Source of the DNA: Bacillaceae bacterium JMAK1
GTDB lineage: Bacteria > Bacillota > Bacilli > Bacillales > Marinococcaceae
Assembly (NCBI GenBank): GCA_012970285.1
Contig: JIBW01000006.1
Location: 434,001 to 498,000, forward strand
Length of the DNA: 64,000 nt
Direction: 5' to 3'
Shown here: piece by piece, positions 7,824 through 16,573 of the stretch
Layout: each line of letters opens with the position of its first letter
Numbering within the stretch: position 1 is the stretch's first letter
Program-made: the position numbers and the translations under genes
Notes under the pieces: generated by a model
The model's database searches: none
What the model saw: the letters and a program-made list of their open reading frames with translations, nothing else
What the model was told of the DNA's origin: nothing

Positions 7824-9293
7824 TTACTTCTCAAATGTACGGTCTAGGGGATAAATCGGTCGTATAACATTCACATACTCAAAGTGATCGAGCGAGTAAC
7901 TGCTAAGTCCTGGAGAATCAACAGTAATGATCTTCTTCGCTAAGTCTTGGAAGCCTGCACGGAAATGCTGGCTTGATTTTAAGGCGATAATTTTATAGTC
8001 CAATGGATTAATCCCTGTTAATGAGATAATTTCTGGATCAAATGTTTGTGTGCGTACAGAAATAACAATCACTTCAACTTGTCCGATAACTAGCCTTGTC
8101 GTCTTACCATAATTAGATTTTTTTCCGGCCATCATCGGGTTCGTGTGTAGGAACACACCGTCTGCGAGTGCTACTACTTTTGCCGTTACACGTAACGGTT
8201 CACCGTGAAGATAATCGGTTTTTCCACCAAGTTCTACATCGAGTGTTGCTCCAATGCCCTTTTCATGAGCTAGTGCTGCCACGTCAGGGTCATAAATACA
8301 AGCAAAAACGCTGTCATTTAAGTTACGATGGAGTAATTCTTTTAATAGATTCGTTCCGTCTCCAGGTGTTCCAGCACCTGGATTATCGCTCGTTTCATTG
8401 ATAACGACTGGCTTTCCTTCTACGTTTAAAGCCATGTCTACCCCTTCAGTAGACGTCGGCAGTTCGACGATAAAGTCGGATTTCGCATCCCAAAGGTCTT
8501 GAGCCAATCGCTTTGAAGTCGTTTCTGCTAGTTCAAGTTGATTGTTCGTTGTCGTTAAGATTGCACAACCAATATGTGCGACATCTGTATGTGGGAACGA
8601 ATGATAAAACGTACAATCTAGTACATCTCCATGTTTTTCTTCCTCGAGTGTTTTTAGCTTCATCTCAAAAGCCGGACCACTTAATGTATGTGTAGTCGGG
8701 ATCATCATCGGAAGCTTTGTCATGTGCATAACTGGCGTAATCTTGTTAACAACGATTTCTTTAATGACCTTAACAGCGTCTAGCCCTCGCTCATAACTAT
8801 CCACATGTGGATATTCTTTTACACCGAGCAAAGCACTCGCATGTTCGACCATTCTATCTGTTAAATTTGTATGTAAATCGAGTGTTACGACAATTGGAAC
8901 ATTCTCATCAATCCTACTTCTTAACTCTTCCAACAGTTCTCCTTCTAAATCATCAATTCCTTCAACTACACCCGCACCGTGAAGCGCAAGACAAACTGCA
9001 TCCAACTCTTTGATTTCAAGAATGCGCTCGATTAACTCTCGTTTCATCGTTTGAAATGTCTCAAAAGGAATCACACCTGATGGATTTGCTCGAGCAGAGA
9101 ACGTTGGAATGACGGTATACCCTTCATCATTCGCTTGATCGATCATGCCGCCAATGTAATCCCTTACTCCAGCGTAATGCTCAAAAATCTCTTCCCCATA
9201 TAACCATTCATATAATTTAAAGAAATTCTCATCAGAACTTACATTTGAGAACGTATTCGTTTCGTGTTGAATGCCTCCGACTGCAATGTTCAA
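7824..9293 (-). CDS. M81 family (MlrC-like) protein
   Basis: About 489 residues, matching the M81/MlrC family (named for microcystin LR degradation; real substrates of most members are unknown). Visible motifs are GGIQHETNTFS at residues 6-16, LALHGAGV near 105, VTLDLHTNLT near 138 and a conserved SGPAFEMK-type region in the middle; the C-terminal MlrC domain follows. It is likely a metal-dependent cytoplasmic hydrolase. The start is TTG 9293, because GAGAGG lies 8 bases ahead of it, while the in-frame GTG 9302 overlaps that ribosome site. It is the last gene of the DppBCDF operon, which suggests that it processes the imported compound. The function is inferred from context only. Confidence 0.75.
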   Translation of the reverse strand: MNIAVGGIQHETNTFSNVSSDENFFKLYEWLYGEEIFEHYAGVRDYIGGMIDQANDEGYTVIPTFSARANPSGVIPFETFQTMKRELIERILEIKELDAVCLALHGAGVVEGIDDLEGELLEELRSRIDENVPIVVTLDLHTNLTDRMVEHASALLGVKEYPHVDSYERGLDAVKVIKEIVVNKITPVMHMTKLPMMIPTTHTLSGPAFEMKLKTLEEEKHGDVLDCTFYHSFPHTDVAHIGCAILTTTNNQLELAETTSKRLAQDLWDAKSDFIVELPTSTEGVDMALNVEGKPVVINETSDNPGAGTPGDGTNLLKELLHRNLNDSVFACIYDPDVAALAHEKGIGATLDVELGGKTDYLHGEPLRVTAKVVALADGVFLHTNPMMAGKKSNYGKTTRLVIGQVEVIVISVRTQTFDPEIISLTGINPLDYKIIALKSSQHFRAGFQDLAKKIITVDSPGLSSYSLDHFEYVNVIRPIYPLDRTFEK

Positions 9294-9318
9294 AACGCTC
9301 ACCTCTCTTTACATCTAT

Positions 9319-9354
9319 ACAAAACGATTGATTACAATTAACCAATCGTCTTGT
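9319..9354 (-). repeat. Intercistronic hairpin between dppF and mlrC
   Basis: Arms 9319-9330 and 9343-9354 (ACAAAACGATTG and its complement, one mismatch) with a 12-base loop form a hairpin in the 67-base gap. There is no T run after it on the minus strand, so it is more likely an mRNA processing or stability element than a terminator. Confidence 0.45.
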
Positions 9355-9360
9355 ACGTGT

Positions 9361-10389
9361 CTATGCATTTACTACTTTCTTCTCGTCCGTTGCGATTTCT
9401 TCATCGTGCAAGTGACACCTGACCGTATGATTTCCTGCTAGATTTAACGATTGCGGAACCGTTGTTTTACATACATCCATTGCAAACGGGCAACGAGTAT
9501 GGAACACACAACCAGACGGAGGATTTAACGGTGATGGAATGTCTCCTTGTAACATAACACGTTCCCGTTGTACGTTCGGGTCAGGTAATGGTACGGAACT
9601 GAGCAAAGCTTTCGTATACGGATGCTTCGGATTCTCGATAACGTCATCTGTATACCCTTCTTCAACGAGATTTCCTAAATACATAACCCCAATTCGATCA
9701 GAGATGTGTCTTACGACGCTAATATCATGCGAGATAAATAAGTACGTCAATCCAAGATCTCGTTGTAAATTTTGCAAAAGGTTAATCACTTGAGATTGGA
9801 TAGATACGTCCAAAGCGGATACTGGCTCGTCACAAATAATAACTTTCGGATCTACAACTAACGCTCTTGCAAGACCGATCCGTTGGCGTTGCCCGCCTGA
9901 AAACTCATGTGGATATCGATAGTAATGATCGACTTGTAAACCAACCTTACTCATCACTTCCATAACAATGTCAGTACGTTCACTCTTATTACCGATGTTA
10001 TGAATGTTTAATGGCTCTTCTAAAATGTTCCCAATCCGTTTTCTTGGATTCAATGAAGAATAAGGATCTTGAAACACCATTTGCATATCTTTACGAACCT
10101 TGTTCATCTCTTTATTTGAAAGCTTGAAAAGGTCTTTTCCGTTATAGATTGCTTCACCCTCTGTAGCATCGTGTAGACGTAATAACGTTCGACCTGTTGT
10201 ACTTTTGCCACACCCCGACTCGCCTACGAGTGCATAGGTTTCCCCTTTTCTTAAATCAAAGGAAACACCATCCACTGCTTTGACATAAGTGTTACCGCCT
10301 TTAAGTTTGTTCAAGCCTTTTTTTGCTTGATAGTATTTTTTCATGTTTCGTACTTGAATTAAGGCAGTCTCCTCATGTTGAGCTTGCAT
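9361..10389 (-). CDS. Oligopeptide ABC transporter ATPase, DppF/OppF type
   Basis: Second ATPase of a peptide/nickel-class ABC importer, 342 residues. Walker [10 protein letters not shown] is at 56-64, followed by the Q-loop QMVFQDPYSSLNP, signature FSGGQRQR, Walker B VIICDEP and the H-loop ISHD. The C-terminal oligopeptide-type extension ends in PPSGCVFHTRCPF. The start is ATG 10389 with AAGGAGG upstream; a longer frame to 10578 lies inside the preceding gene and is not used. It overlaps the upstream ATPase gene by 17 bases, so the two are translationally coupled. It works at the membrane with the DppB and DppC permeases encoded upstream and powers uptake. Confidence 0.92.
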   Translation of the reverse strand: MQAQHEETALIQVRNMKKYYQAKKGLNKLKGGNTYVKAVDGVSFDLRKGETYALVGESGCGKSTTGRTLLRLHDATEGEAIYNGKDLFKLSNKEMNKVRKDMQMVFQDPYSSLNPRKRIGNILEEPLNIHNIGNKSERTDIVMEVMSKVGLQVDHYYRYPHEFSGGQRQRIGLARALVVDPKVIICDEPVSALDVSIQSQVINLLQNLQRDLGLTYLFISHDISVVRHISDRIGVMYLGNLVEEGYTDDVIENPKHPYTKALLSSVPLPDPNVQRERVMLQGDIPSPLNPPSGCVFHTRCPFAMDVCKTTVPQSLNLAGNHTVRCHLHDEEIATDEKKVVNA

Positions 10390-11389
10390 GAACGTGACCT
10401 CCTTCTTCCCTTGCAATGATTTCTTCATAATGCCAACAACGCACTTTTTTCGTATCACTATGCGTCTTAAGCGGTGGCATTTCCTCGATACATTTCTCAT
10501 CTGCGAATTCGCATCTCGTAGAGAAACGGCATCCTTTAGGTTTATTCGTAAGACTTGGGACATTTCCTTTAATGACACTAAGTTCTGACTTACGTTCCCC
10601 AGTCATTTGCGGAATCGATTTAATTAACCCTCGTGTATATGGGTGAAGGGGTTGTTCGAAAAGCGTCTTTACGTCAGCCTCTTCAACAATTTGTCCGAGG
10701 TACATAACCATGACACGATCACAAAGCTCAGCAACCACGCCTAAATCATGTGTAATAAAGATAATGCCCATCTGTAGCTTTTTGTTCAAATCGCGCATCA
10801 GGTTTAAAATCTGCGCTTGAATCGTTACATCTAGTGCAGTTGTTGGCTCATCTGCGATTAATAACTTCGGCTCACATGCAAGCGTAACCGCAATCATCGC
10901 TCGTTGGCGCATCCCCCCTGAAAGTTGATGAGGGTATTCGTGAACCCGTTTTTCCGGCGATGGAATTCCTGTTAACGCAAGCAATTCAACAGCACGTTCA
11001 TACGCTTCTTTTTTTGATTTTTTATGGTGTAGCATTAACGGCTCAGCAATCTGCTTTCCGATAGTAAATACAGGGTTTAAAGAGCTAAGTGGATCTTGGA
11101 AAATCATCGAGATTGCATCGCCACGAATCTTTTGCATCTTTTTAATTGGGTAGTTGAGGAGGTTGTCCCCGTTAAATTCGATTTTCCCTTCGTATTCAAC
11201 CATATATTCATCATATAGACGCATGATTGACTGCGACGTCACACTCTTTCCACAACCTGACTCTCCAACTAAACCGACAATCTCTCCTTCGTGAATCGTA
11301 AAACTCACATCATCAACTGCCGTAACCGTACCTTTTTCAGTATAAAAATGCGTTCTTAACTGCTCTACATTAAGCAACTCAGTCGTCAT
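10373..11389 (-). CDS. Oligopeptide ABC transporter ATPase, DppD/OppD type
   Basis: First ATPase of the importer, 338 residues. Walker [10 protein letters not shown] is at 42-50, then [13 protein letters not shown] (Q-loop), signature LSGGMRQR, Walker [13 protein letters not shown] and the H-loop ITHDLG. The C-terminal extension has the cysteine pattern [15 protein letters not shown]; cysteines in this region bind an Fe-S cluster in some DppD proteins. ATG 11389 follows GGGGGAAA. It lies 17 bases after the DppC gene and overlaps the DppF gene. It forms a heterodimer with DppF at the inner face of the membrane. Confidence 0.92.
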   Translation of the reverse strand: MTTELLNVEQLRTHFYTEKGTVTAVDDVSFTIHEGEIVGLVGESGCGKSVTSQSIMRLYDEYMVEYEGKIEFNGDNLLNYPIKKMQKIRGDAISMIFQDPLSSLNPVFTIGKQIAEPLMLHHKKSKKEAYERAVELLALTGIPSPEKRVHEYPHQLSGGMRQRAMIAVTLACEPKLLIADEPTTALDVTIQAQILNLMRDLNKKLQMGIIFITHDLGVVAELCDRVMVMYLGQIVEEADVKTLFEQPLHPYTRGLIKSIPQMTGERKSELSVIKGNVPSLTNKPKGCRFSTRCEFADEKCIEEMPPLKTHSDTKKVRCWHYEEIIAREEGGHVHASST

Positions 11390-11406
11390 CAGATTTCCCC
11401 CTATCT

Positions 11407-12342
11407 TTATCCACGTGCTTTTTGAAAATTAAAACGAAAGAGGTTAGGACGTTTCTTCTTCGATCTCGGCTTCGTATGTGGGTCAATCATATCGCGAAGT
11501 CCATCGCCCACAAAGTTCAATCCGATTACTGCAAGGATAATCATAATTCCAGGGAATACAGTCATCCACCATGCATTAAAAATAACCAGCTTCCCGTCGT
11601 ATAAAATGTTCCCCCAACTCGGGTCAGGTGTCGGCACCCCAGCACCGAGGAAGCTTAATGCAGCTTCTGTAATAATACTATCCGCAAAAATAAACGTCGC
11701 TTGAACAACGAGAGGTGAAATTGTATTCGGTGCAATATGTAAGAAGATAATTCTAAGGGGACTTGCACCTTGTGCCCTCATTGCCTCGACATACGTCTCC
11801 TCTCGAATTGATAACGCCTTTGATCGTACAACCCTAGCAATATGAGGGGTAAAGACAATGCTCAAAGCGATAATTACGTTTTGCGTTTGTGGTCCAAGTG
11901 CTGCCATTAACGCAATCGCAAAGAGAATTCCTGGGATTGCCATTAACCCATCACATATTCTCATAAGAATATGATCAAGTGTCTTGTAATAACTTGCGAG
12001 CAAACCAATGACGAGTCCGATAACAGAAGTAATAACTGCTACAGCAAGACCTACACCTAATGAAATTTGCGCACCGTAGACCACTCGAGAAAACAAATCC
12101 CGTCCAAAGTTATCTGTCCCAAGTAAATGTTCTGCACTTGGTGGACTTAACCGGTTTTCGACGACCATTTGATATGGTGTATAGCTTAAAAAGAACGGAC
12201 CAATTAGCGCTATACCGACGACAAACAACATGATGACACTACCTGTTAGTAACAATTTATTCGATAAAAAGCGCTTGAGTAGTAATGAGCGTTGCTCTTT
12301 CTTCAACTCTTTCCGAATGTTTGATAAACTCGTCGTTGACAT
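11407..12342 (-). CDS. Oligopeptide ABC transporter permease, DppC type
   Basis: Membrane permease of 311 residues. It has the N-terminal OppC-type segment with one membrane helix (about 25-50), the HLLGTDNFGRDLFSRVVYGA motif typical of DppC/OppC, about six membrane helices, and the EAA loop (EAMRAQGASPLRIIFLHIAPN, near residue 200) that docks on the ATPases. ATG 12342 has AAAGGGGTGGGG upstream. It sits 18 bases after the DppB gene. Substrate specificity is set by the binding lipoprotein and cannot be told from the permease. Confidence 0.92.
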   Translation of the reverse strand: MSTTSLSNIRKELKKEQRSLLLKRFLSNKLLLTGSVIMLFVVGIALIGPFFLSYTPYQMVVENRLSPPSAEHLLGTDNFGRDLFSRVVYGAQISLGVGLAVAVITSVIGLVIGLLASYYKTLDHILMRICDGLMAIPGILFAIALMAALGPQTQNVIIALSIVFTPHIARVVRSKALSIREETYVEAMRAQGASPLRIIFLHIAPNTISPLVVQATFIFADSIITEAALSFLGAGVPTPDPSWGNILYDGKLVIFNAWWMTVFPGIMIILAVIGLNFVGDGLRDMIDPHTKPRSKKKRPNLFRFNFQKARG

Positions 12343-12360
12343 GTGACCCCACCCCTTTCC

Positions 12361-13311
12361 TTATTTACTATCAAGTCGTACTCTCGGATCGATGAATCCA
12401 TAGAGTAAATCAATGATTAAGTTGATCGTTACATAAATGAGTGTCACGAATAAGACGATGCCTTGAATAATCGTATAATCACGTCGCTCAATTGAGTTAA
12501 TGATAAGCTGTCCAATTCCCGGAATATTGAAAATTGTCTCTGTAACAACAGCCCCAGTTACGAGTGCTCCAAAGGTTGCTCCAATGACCGTAAGAATCGG
12601 TAGAAAAGCATTTTTTAGCGCGTGACTATAAATAACCGTTCGCTCTTTCATCCCTTTAGAACGAGCCATCTTGATGTAATCTGTATTAAGTACCTCTAAC
12701 ATCGAAGCACGAGTCATTCGAGCAATTAACGCTGCTTGAATGGCACCTAATGAAATTGCAGGAAGAATCAAATATTGCAAATGATTCCAAAGACCATTCG
12801 ATAACGGTTGGTACCCTGCTACTGGCAACCATCCGAGTTGCACCCCGAAAATTAAGGCAAGAAACAGCGCAAGTAGAAAACTCGGAATCGCCATCCCCAT
12901 TAACGACACAACCATAACAGATTGGTCCGTTGCGGTTCCCCTTTTAATTGCTGCAACAATACCAATAGGAATCGAGATCGACAGTGCAATAATCTCTGCA
13001 ACAATGGCAAGCGATAACGTTGGCCCTATGTGAGAAAATATCGCATCAAGTACCGATTGATTCATAAAATATGAATCTCCAAAATCTCCTTGTACGACTC
13101 CCCCAAGCCAATTCAAGTATTGAACAGGTATAGGGTCGTTTAATCCTAATTCTTCACGCAATTCATTGACTTGCTCTGGTGACGCTTCTTCTCCTAGCAT
13201 GTAGGAAGCTGGATCCCCAGGGGTTAAATGCACAATCCCAAAAATAACAACGGAAACGACAAATAACACTGGTAACAATGAAACTATTCGTTTGAGAATA
13301 TAGATTCCCAT
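12361..13311 (-). CDS. Oligopeptide ABC transporter permease, DppB type
   Basis: First gene of the importer operon, encoding a permease of about 316 residues. It starts with the typical ILKRIVSLLPVLFVVSVVIF helix, then has the periplasmic-side LTPGDPA motif near residue 30 and about six membrane helices. The EAA loop MARSKGMKERTVIYSHALKNA is near 210-230. GTG 13314 and ATG 13311 are both possible behind GAGGGGG; ATG is chosen. The 500-base region upstream holds an unusual double dyad at 13364-13402 that may control the operon. Confidence 0.92.
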   Translation of the reverse strand: MGIYILKRIVSLLPVLFVVSVVIFGIVHLTPGDPASYMLGEEASPEQVNELREELGLNDPIPVQYLNWLGGVVQGDFGDSYFMNQSVLDAIFSHIGPTLSLAIVAEIIALSISIPIGIVAAIKRGTATDQSVMVVSLMGMAIPSFLLALFLALIFGVQLGWLPVAGYQPLSNGLWNHLQYLILPAISLGAIQAALIARMTRASMLEVLNTDYIKMARSKGMKERTVIYSHALKNAFLPILTVIGATFGALVTGAVVTETIFNIPGIGQLIINSIERRDYTIIQGIVLFVTLIYVTINLIIDLLYGFIDPRVRLDSK

Positions 13312-13363
13312 CACGCTTTGCCCCCTCTTTGTATAGTTGTCCTCTATCTTTGTCTAACATGAT

Positions 13364-13402
13364 AAAGTATAAATAGTCAGATAATTTATACTTTACCTGA
13401 CT
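13364..13402. promoter_or_regulatory. Interlocked double dyad before the ABC operon
   Basis: Two perfect inverted repeats interleave: AAAGTATAAAT (13364-13374) with ATTTATACTTT (13384-13394), and AGTCAG (13375-13380) with CTGACT (13397-13402). The order A-B-A'-B' places one dyad partly inside the other. It lies about 55 bases before the dppB-type start, a likely operator region. A regulator cannot be named. Confidence 0.5.
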
Positions 13403-13780
13403 GTAATACGTGCCTATCTACGTTTTTTCCTATCTATGCTACGAAAGCACCTTCACTCATAGTAACGTTCTCTAAAATACTTTCATTATGTATGAATCGA
13501 TGCGTCTAGACTTTCTTCGTATGCTTATTATCCGAAGCAAATGCTTTATGTTTTTATGATTATGAAGTATTTCCTGCTATAAATCAATATAGTATTTAAA
13601 ATTTTTAAAAAGTTCTTGTTAGATTTCCTCACTTTCAAAACGTCTTCTGTAGCAATTTCTCACAATTCCTAATCGATTACGTTCTTTTCCTCATATGTTC
13701 ACTAGAATTATCTAACCATTAATAGAAAGAACATTGAGATTATATTGTTCTAAGCGACTAGTTGACTAAAAATACGCATT
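13403..13780. other. AT-rich intergenic stretch, no gene seen
   Basis: About 380 bases without a plausible coding frame or RNA gene. It contains poly-T and poly-A tracts (for example around 13595-13612) and may hold upstream promoter elements for the ABC operon. Nothing more can be supported. Confidence 0.5.
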
Positions 13781-13809
13781 AAAAAAGTCTCCTCATAATG
13801 AAGAGACTT
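13781..13809 (-). terminator. Terminator of the small membrane protein gene
   Basis: On the minus strand a stem AAGTCTCTTCA/TGAGGAGACTT (one mismatch) with a short ATTA loop is followed by TTTT, a few bases after the stop at 13816. Confidence 0.75.
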
Positions 13810-13815
13810 CTGTTT

Positions 13816-14025
13816 TTACTGATTTTCTTTGTCTTTCATCTTCTTTGCACGATCTCGCCGAACCATATTTACGAAAACGGTTACTGCAATCCAAATGACG
13901 AGAAACAGTAAAATCATTCCATACCAAGGCAATTCATAGCCAAGTGTATTTAAAACAGTTATTAAGACGAAAGCAATGATAAAATATATAAACATGCTCG
14001 TCCAATCAAATTGTGTTCGTTTCAT
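13816..14025 (-). CDS. Small two-helix membrane protein
   Basis: A 69-residue protein of unknown function. MKRTQFDWTSM is followed by two membrane segments (about residues 12-28 and 33-52) and a basic tail rich in K and R (RRDRAKKMKDKENQ). By the positive-inside rule both ends are cytoplasmic. A longer frame reaches 14202 but would run into the divergent acetyltransferase gene. ATG 14025 has AAGGGG about 10 bases ahead, so the short form is used. The gene has its own terminator. Confidence 0.6.
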   Translation of the reverse strand: MKRTQFDWTSMFIYFIIAFVLITVLNTLGYELPWYGMILLFLVIWIAVTVFVNMVRRDRAKKMKDKENQ

Positions 14026-14125
14026 ACCTTCTAATCCCCTTGAATCATGCTTATTAGTAGCATATCGGAAATTGACATGATCTGCAACGCTCATGAGCTT
14101 CAAACACTCGAAAGGAGTCACATCA

Positions 14126-14638
14126 ATGTTCGAATACAATGTTCGCCCTGCAGCTCCACACGATGCAAAACAACTCTCATACCTACGCCAACTTGTCGAC
14201 AAAGAAACGGATTATCTAGATCGAGAAGAAGGTGAACACAACCTAAGCGCAGAACAGTTTCTTGAAATCATCACCAAAGATCATAAAGAAAAAAACCGCT
14301 ATTGTGTTGTTGCTGAACTGAACCAAGAGATTGTCGGGTTCGCAAGATTACAAGGAAGTGACTTAATACGGTTTCAACATCACGTTGAATTTGGTGTCGC
14401 TATCCTAAAGAGTCATTGGCGCAAACAAATTGGAACAAGATTATTACAAGACTGTCTATCGTATGCAGACCAACAACGGATCGCAAAAGTAACTTTACGA
14501 GTTCAAGAAGCAAATACTAAAGCCATTCACCTCTACAAAAAATACGGTTTCTTGATTGAAGGAACCTTAAAGAATGATAAAAAGATGCCTGACGGTTCCC
14601 TTCACCACACTGTTCTCATGGCTCGATTTCTTACTTAA
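14126..14638 (+). CDS. GNAT family N-acetyltransferase
   Basis: Acetyl-CoA-dependent N-acetyltransferase of 170 residues with unknown acceptor. The core motif is HWRKQIGTRLLQ (about 95-106, the acetyl-CoA loop R-K-x-x-G-x-R), after the strand VEFGVAILKS. The C-terminal part has the typical LRVQEANTKAIHLYKKYGF (about 129-147) and an ending with HTVLMARFL, close to the RimI/PhnO-like or ribosomal-protein acetyltransferase pattern. ATG 14126 follows AAAGGAG; a 12-residue upstream extension lacks a ribosome site. Its 3' end overlaps the convergent phosphatase gene by 8 bases. Confidence 0.85.
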   Translation: MFEYNVRPAAPHDAKQLSYLRQLVDKETDYLDREEGEHNLSAEQFLEIITKDHKEKNRYCVVAELNQEIVGFARLQGSDLIRFQHHVEFGVAILKSHWRKQIGTRLLQDCLSYADQQRIAKVTLRVQEANTKAIHLYKKYGFLIEGTLKNDKKMPDGSLHHTVLMARFLT

Positions 14639-15371
14639 TTGAGTCTGTGTTCTCATCTTTGTCGTCGTTTACGGCAATAACTTCAGGCTCACCATTAAAA
14701 TTGAGCTTTAATCCAATTAATGGACCACCAAACACCGCCCCACCATCAATACCGATCTTCGTTTTGCATTCAGAAAACCAGGCCTCGTCTCTTTGGTCTT
14801 CATGTAATCGTTGGACTGGCGTGTGACCAAAGACAATTGTTTTGTCAGAACGATTGTGACCGTCATGGAATGGTTCTCGAATCCATAAATAATCTTCTTT
14901 CGTCTGATCTACCAGCTCTTTATCAACGTCAATTCCAGCATGCACAAATAAATACTCACCCCATTCATAGAAATGGGGGAGCTGTTTCAGAAATTGCAGC
15001 TCTTCGTTAAATTCCTCTTCAATAATCGTCCGAAACGCTGCATATGAGCCTTCTTCAAACGTTTCACTTTGCTCAATCATTGAATCTAACGTTTGCACAC
15101 CACCATTACGTAAAAACCGTTCAACTTGCTCTGATGACATCCAATCCAAGAACATATCTTCATGGTTTCCCTTTAACGCGATAACATCATCGGATTGTTT
15201 TTGAAGTTCCATCACATATTGAACAACTTGTAATGATTTCGGTCCACGATCAATGTAATCTCCTAAAAAAACGAGTATCTCCTCGTCACGGTTCCAATGC
15301 TCGAGCAACTGTTGCAATTCATCATAGCATCCGTGCAAATCTCCGATTACAAATGCTTTTTGCTTCTGCAT
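14631..15371 (-). CDS. PPP-family metallophosphoesterase
   Basis: Cytoplasmic two-metal phosphatase of 246 residues in the serine/threonine phosphatase (PPP) or Ap4A hydrolase-like group. All signature motifs are present: GDLHG (Asp11, His13), GDYIDRGP (Asp38, Asp41, Arg42), GNHED (Asn69, His70), HAGID and a later GHTP. The substrate may be a phosphoprotein or a dinucleoside tetraphosphate; the sequence does not decide. The frame extends to 15446, but the extra residues (PNNGPMHIRQT) are not family-like, so ATG 15371 is chosen despite a weak ribosome site (AAGAG). Confidence 0.85.
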   Translation of the reverse strand: MQKQKAFVIGDLHGCYDELQQLLEHWNRDEEILVFLGDYIDRGPKSLQVVQYVMELQKQSDDVIALKGNHEDMFLDWMSSEQVERFLRNGGVQTLDSMIEQSETFEEGSYAAFRTIIEEEFNEELQFLKQLPHFYEWGEYLFVHAGIDVDKELVDQTKEDYLWIREPFHDGHNRSDKTIVFGHTPVQRLHEDQRDEAWFSECKTKIGIDGGAVFGGPLIGLKLNFNGEPEVIAVNDDKDENTDSIK

Positions 15372-15619
15372 ATTATCAGCTCTTTTTCCCTTACTATAGC
15401 ATAAGGTTTGTCTTATATGCATTGGTCCATTGTTCGGTACTAACACCCACCTGATGACTAAGCAACGTTTTGTGCGATCAATCTAGGTCTCTCCTTATAA
15501 CAATAAAAGCGTATGCTCGTCTGGTTTGAAACACACGATAGAGGGAATACAGATTTTGCACCCGTAAACGAATATTATTGTTCTAAATACGTCACAACGT
15601 TACGATTAAGGACGTGGAA

Positions 15620-16573
15620 TTGATGCAGCTAGGTATACTCGATCAAATGCCGACCCCAAAGAATATGAGCGCTGAAGAGACAGCACAACACACCCTTTCT
15701 CTTGTGGAGTTAGCAGAAGGTTGGGGTTACTCAAGCTACTGGTTCGCTGAGCACCATGGAACGAAGGGCATGAGCTCTAGTTCACCTGAAATTATGATGG
15801 CAGCCGCAGCAAGTCGTACGAAACGTATCCGAGTAGGAAGTGGTGGAATACTCTTACCACAATATAGTCCATACAAAGTCGCTTCCCAACTTCTCCAATT
15901 AGAAGCGTTATTCCCTGGGAGAATTGAAGCCGGTGTTGGTCGCTCTCCTGGAGGCAGTGAAACGATTCGTTCACTTCTATCGAATGGAAAAGAGAATGAG
16001 ATGGGGATGTTCCAAGAAAAATTACATCAACTACATAACTATATTCAAGGAAATACAAAAATCAGAGCGACACCTCGAACAAAAGGCTCGCCCCAATTAT
16101 ACGTACTTGGACTAGGACCAAACAGCGCAAAGCTTGCCCATGATGAACAAGTTGGTTATGTGTTTGGACACTTTATCCAACCAGAGCACGGTGTTGAAAC
16201 ACACCAGACATTGCGGATGCTTCGTCCTTCAGTTGATAGTAAAACGGCGGTTTTTGTCATCTGTGGAAAAGATAATGAACATGCTGAAAAACTGGCATTA
16301 AGCCAGGATCTTTGGCTCTTAAACGTAGAAAAAGGATTAGACAGTCGAATCCCTTCATACGAAGAAGCGAGTAGACAAACATTTTCTTTGAGTGATCTGC
16401 AGAAGATCAAACAGAATCGAAAACGGATGATTGTCGGGGGACCAAAACGAGTAAAAGAGGCCATGCAACGCCTAGCTGATGATTACCAATCAGAATCCTT
16501 TCTTTTAGTCGCATCAATTTATGATCCATTAGAAAGAGAACGATCATTCAAGAGAATTATTGAGCTTTTTTAA
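15620..16573 (+). CDS. LLM-class flavin-dependent oxidoreductase
   Basis: Luciferase-like monooxygenase of 317 residues that uses reduced FMN. Features of the MsnO8/YwcH-like subgroup are the start MQLGILDQMP, LAEGWGYSSYWFAEHHG (about 33-49), the RIRVGSGGILLPQYSPYKVA strand region (about 72-91) and PGRIEAGVGRSPGG near 103-116. The physiological substrate is unknown. GTG 15614, TTG 15620 and ATG 15623 are in frame behind AAGGA (15608-15612); TTG 15620 has the best spacing (7). The 3' end overlaps the convergent Rap-like gene by 17 bases. Confidence 0.85.
   Translation: MMQLGILDQMPTPKNMSAEETAQHTLSLVELAEGWGYSSYWFAEHHGTKGMSSSSPEIMMAAAASRTKRIRVGSGGILLPQYSPYKVASQLLQLEALFPGRIEAGVGRSPGGSETIRSLLSNGKENEMGMFQEKLHQLHNYIQGNTKIRATPRTKGSPQLYVLGLGPNSAKLAHDEQVGYVFGHFIQPEHGVETHQTLRMLRPSVDSKTAVFVICGKDNEHAEKLALSQDLWLLNVEKGLDSRIPSYEEASRQTFSLSDLQKIKQNRKRMIVGGPKRVKEAMQRLADDYQSESFLLVASIYDPLERERSFKRIIELF

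Noticed and set aside
10390-10578. N-terminal extension of the DppF-type ATPase
   Set aside because: It lies inside the DppD gene; ATG 10389 has AAGGAGG and begins where the family begins.
13364-13402. Reading the interlocked dyads as a riboswitch pseudoknot
   Set aside because: An 11-bp stem with loops of 0-3 bases is not sterically likely, and no transcription start is known; kept only as a dyad.
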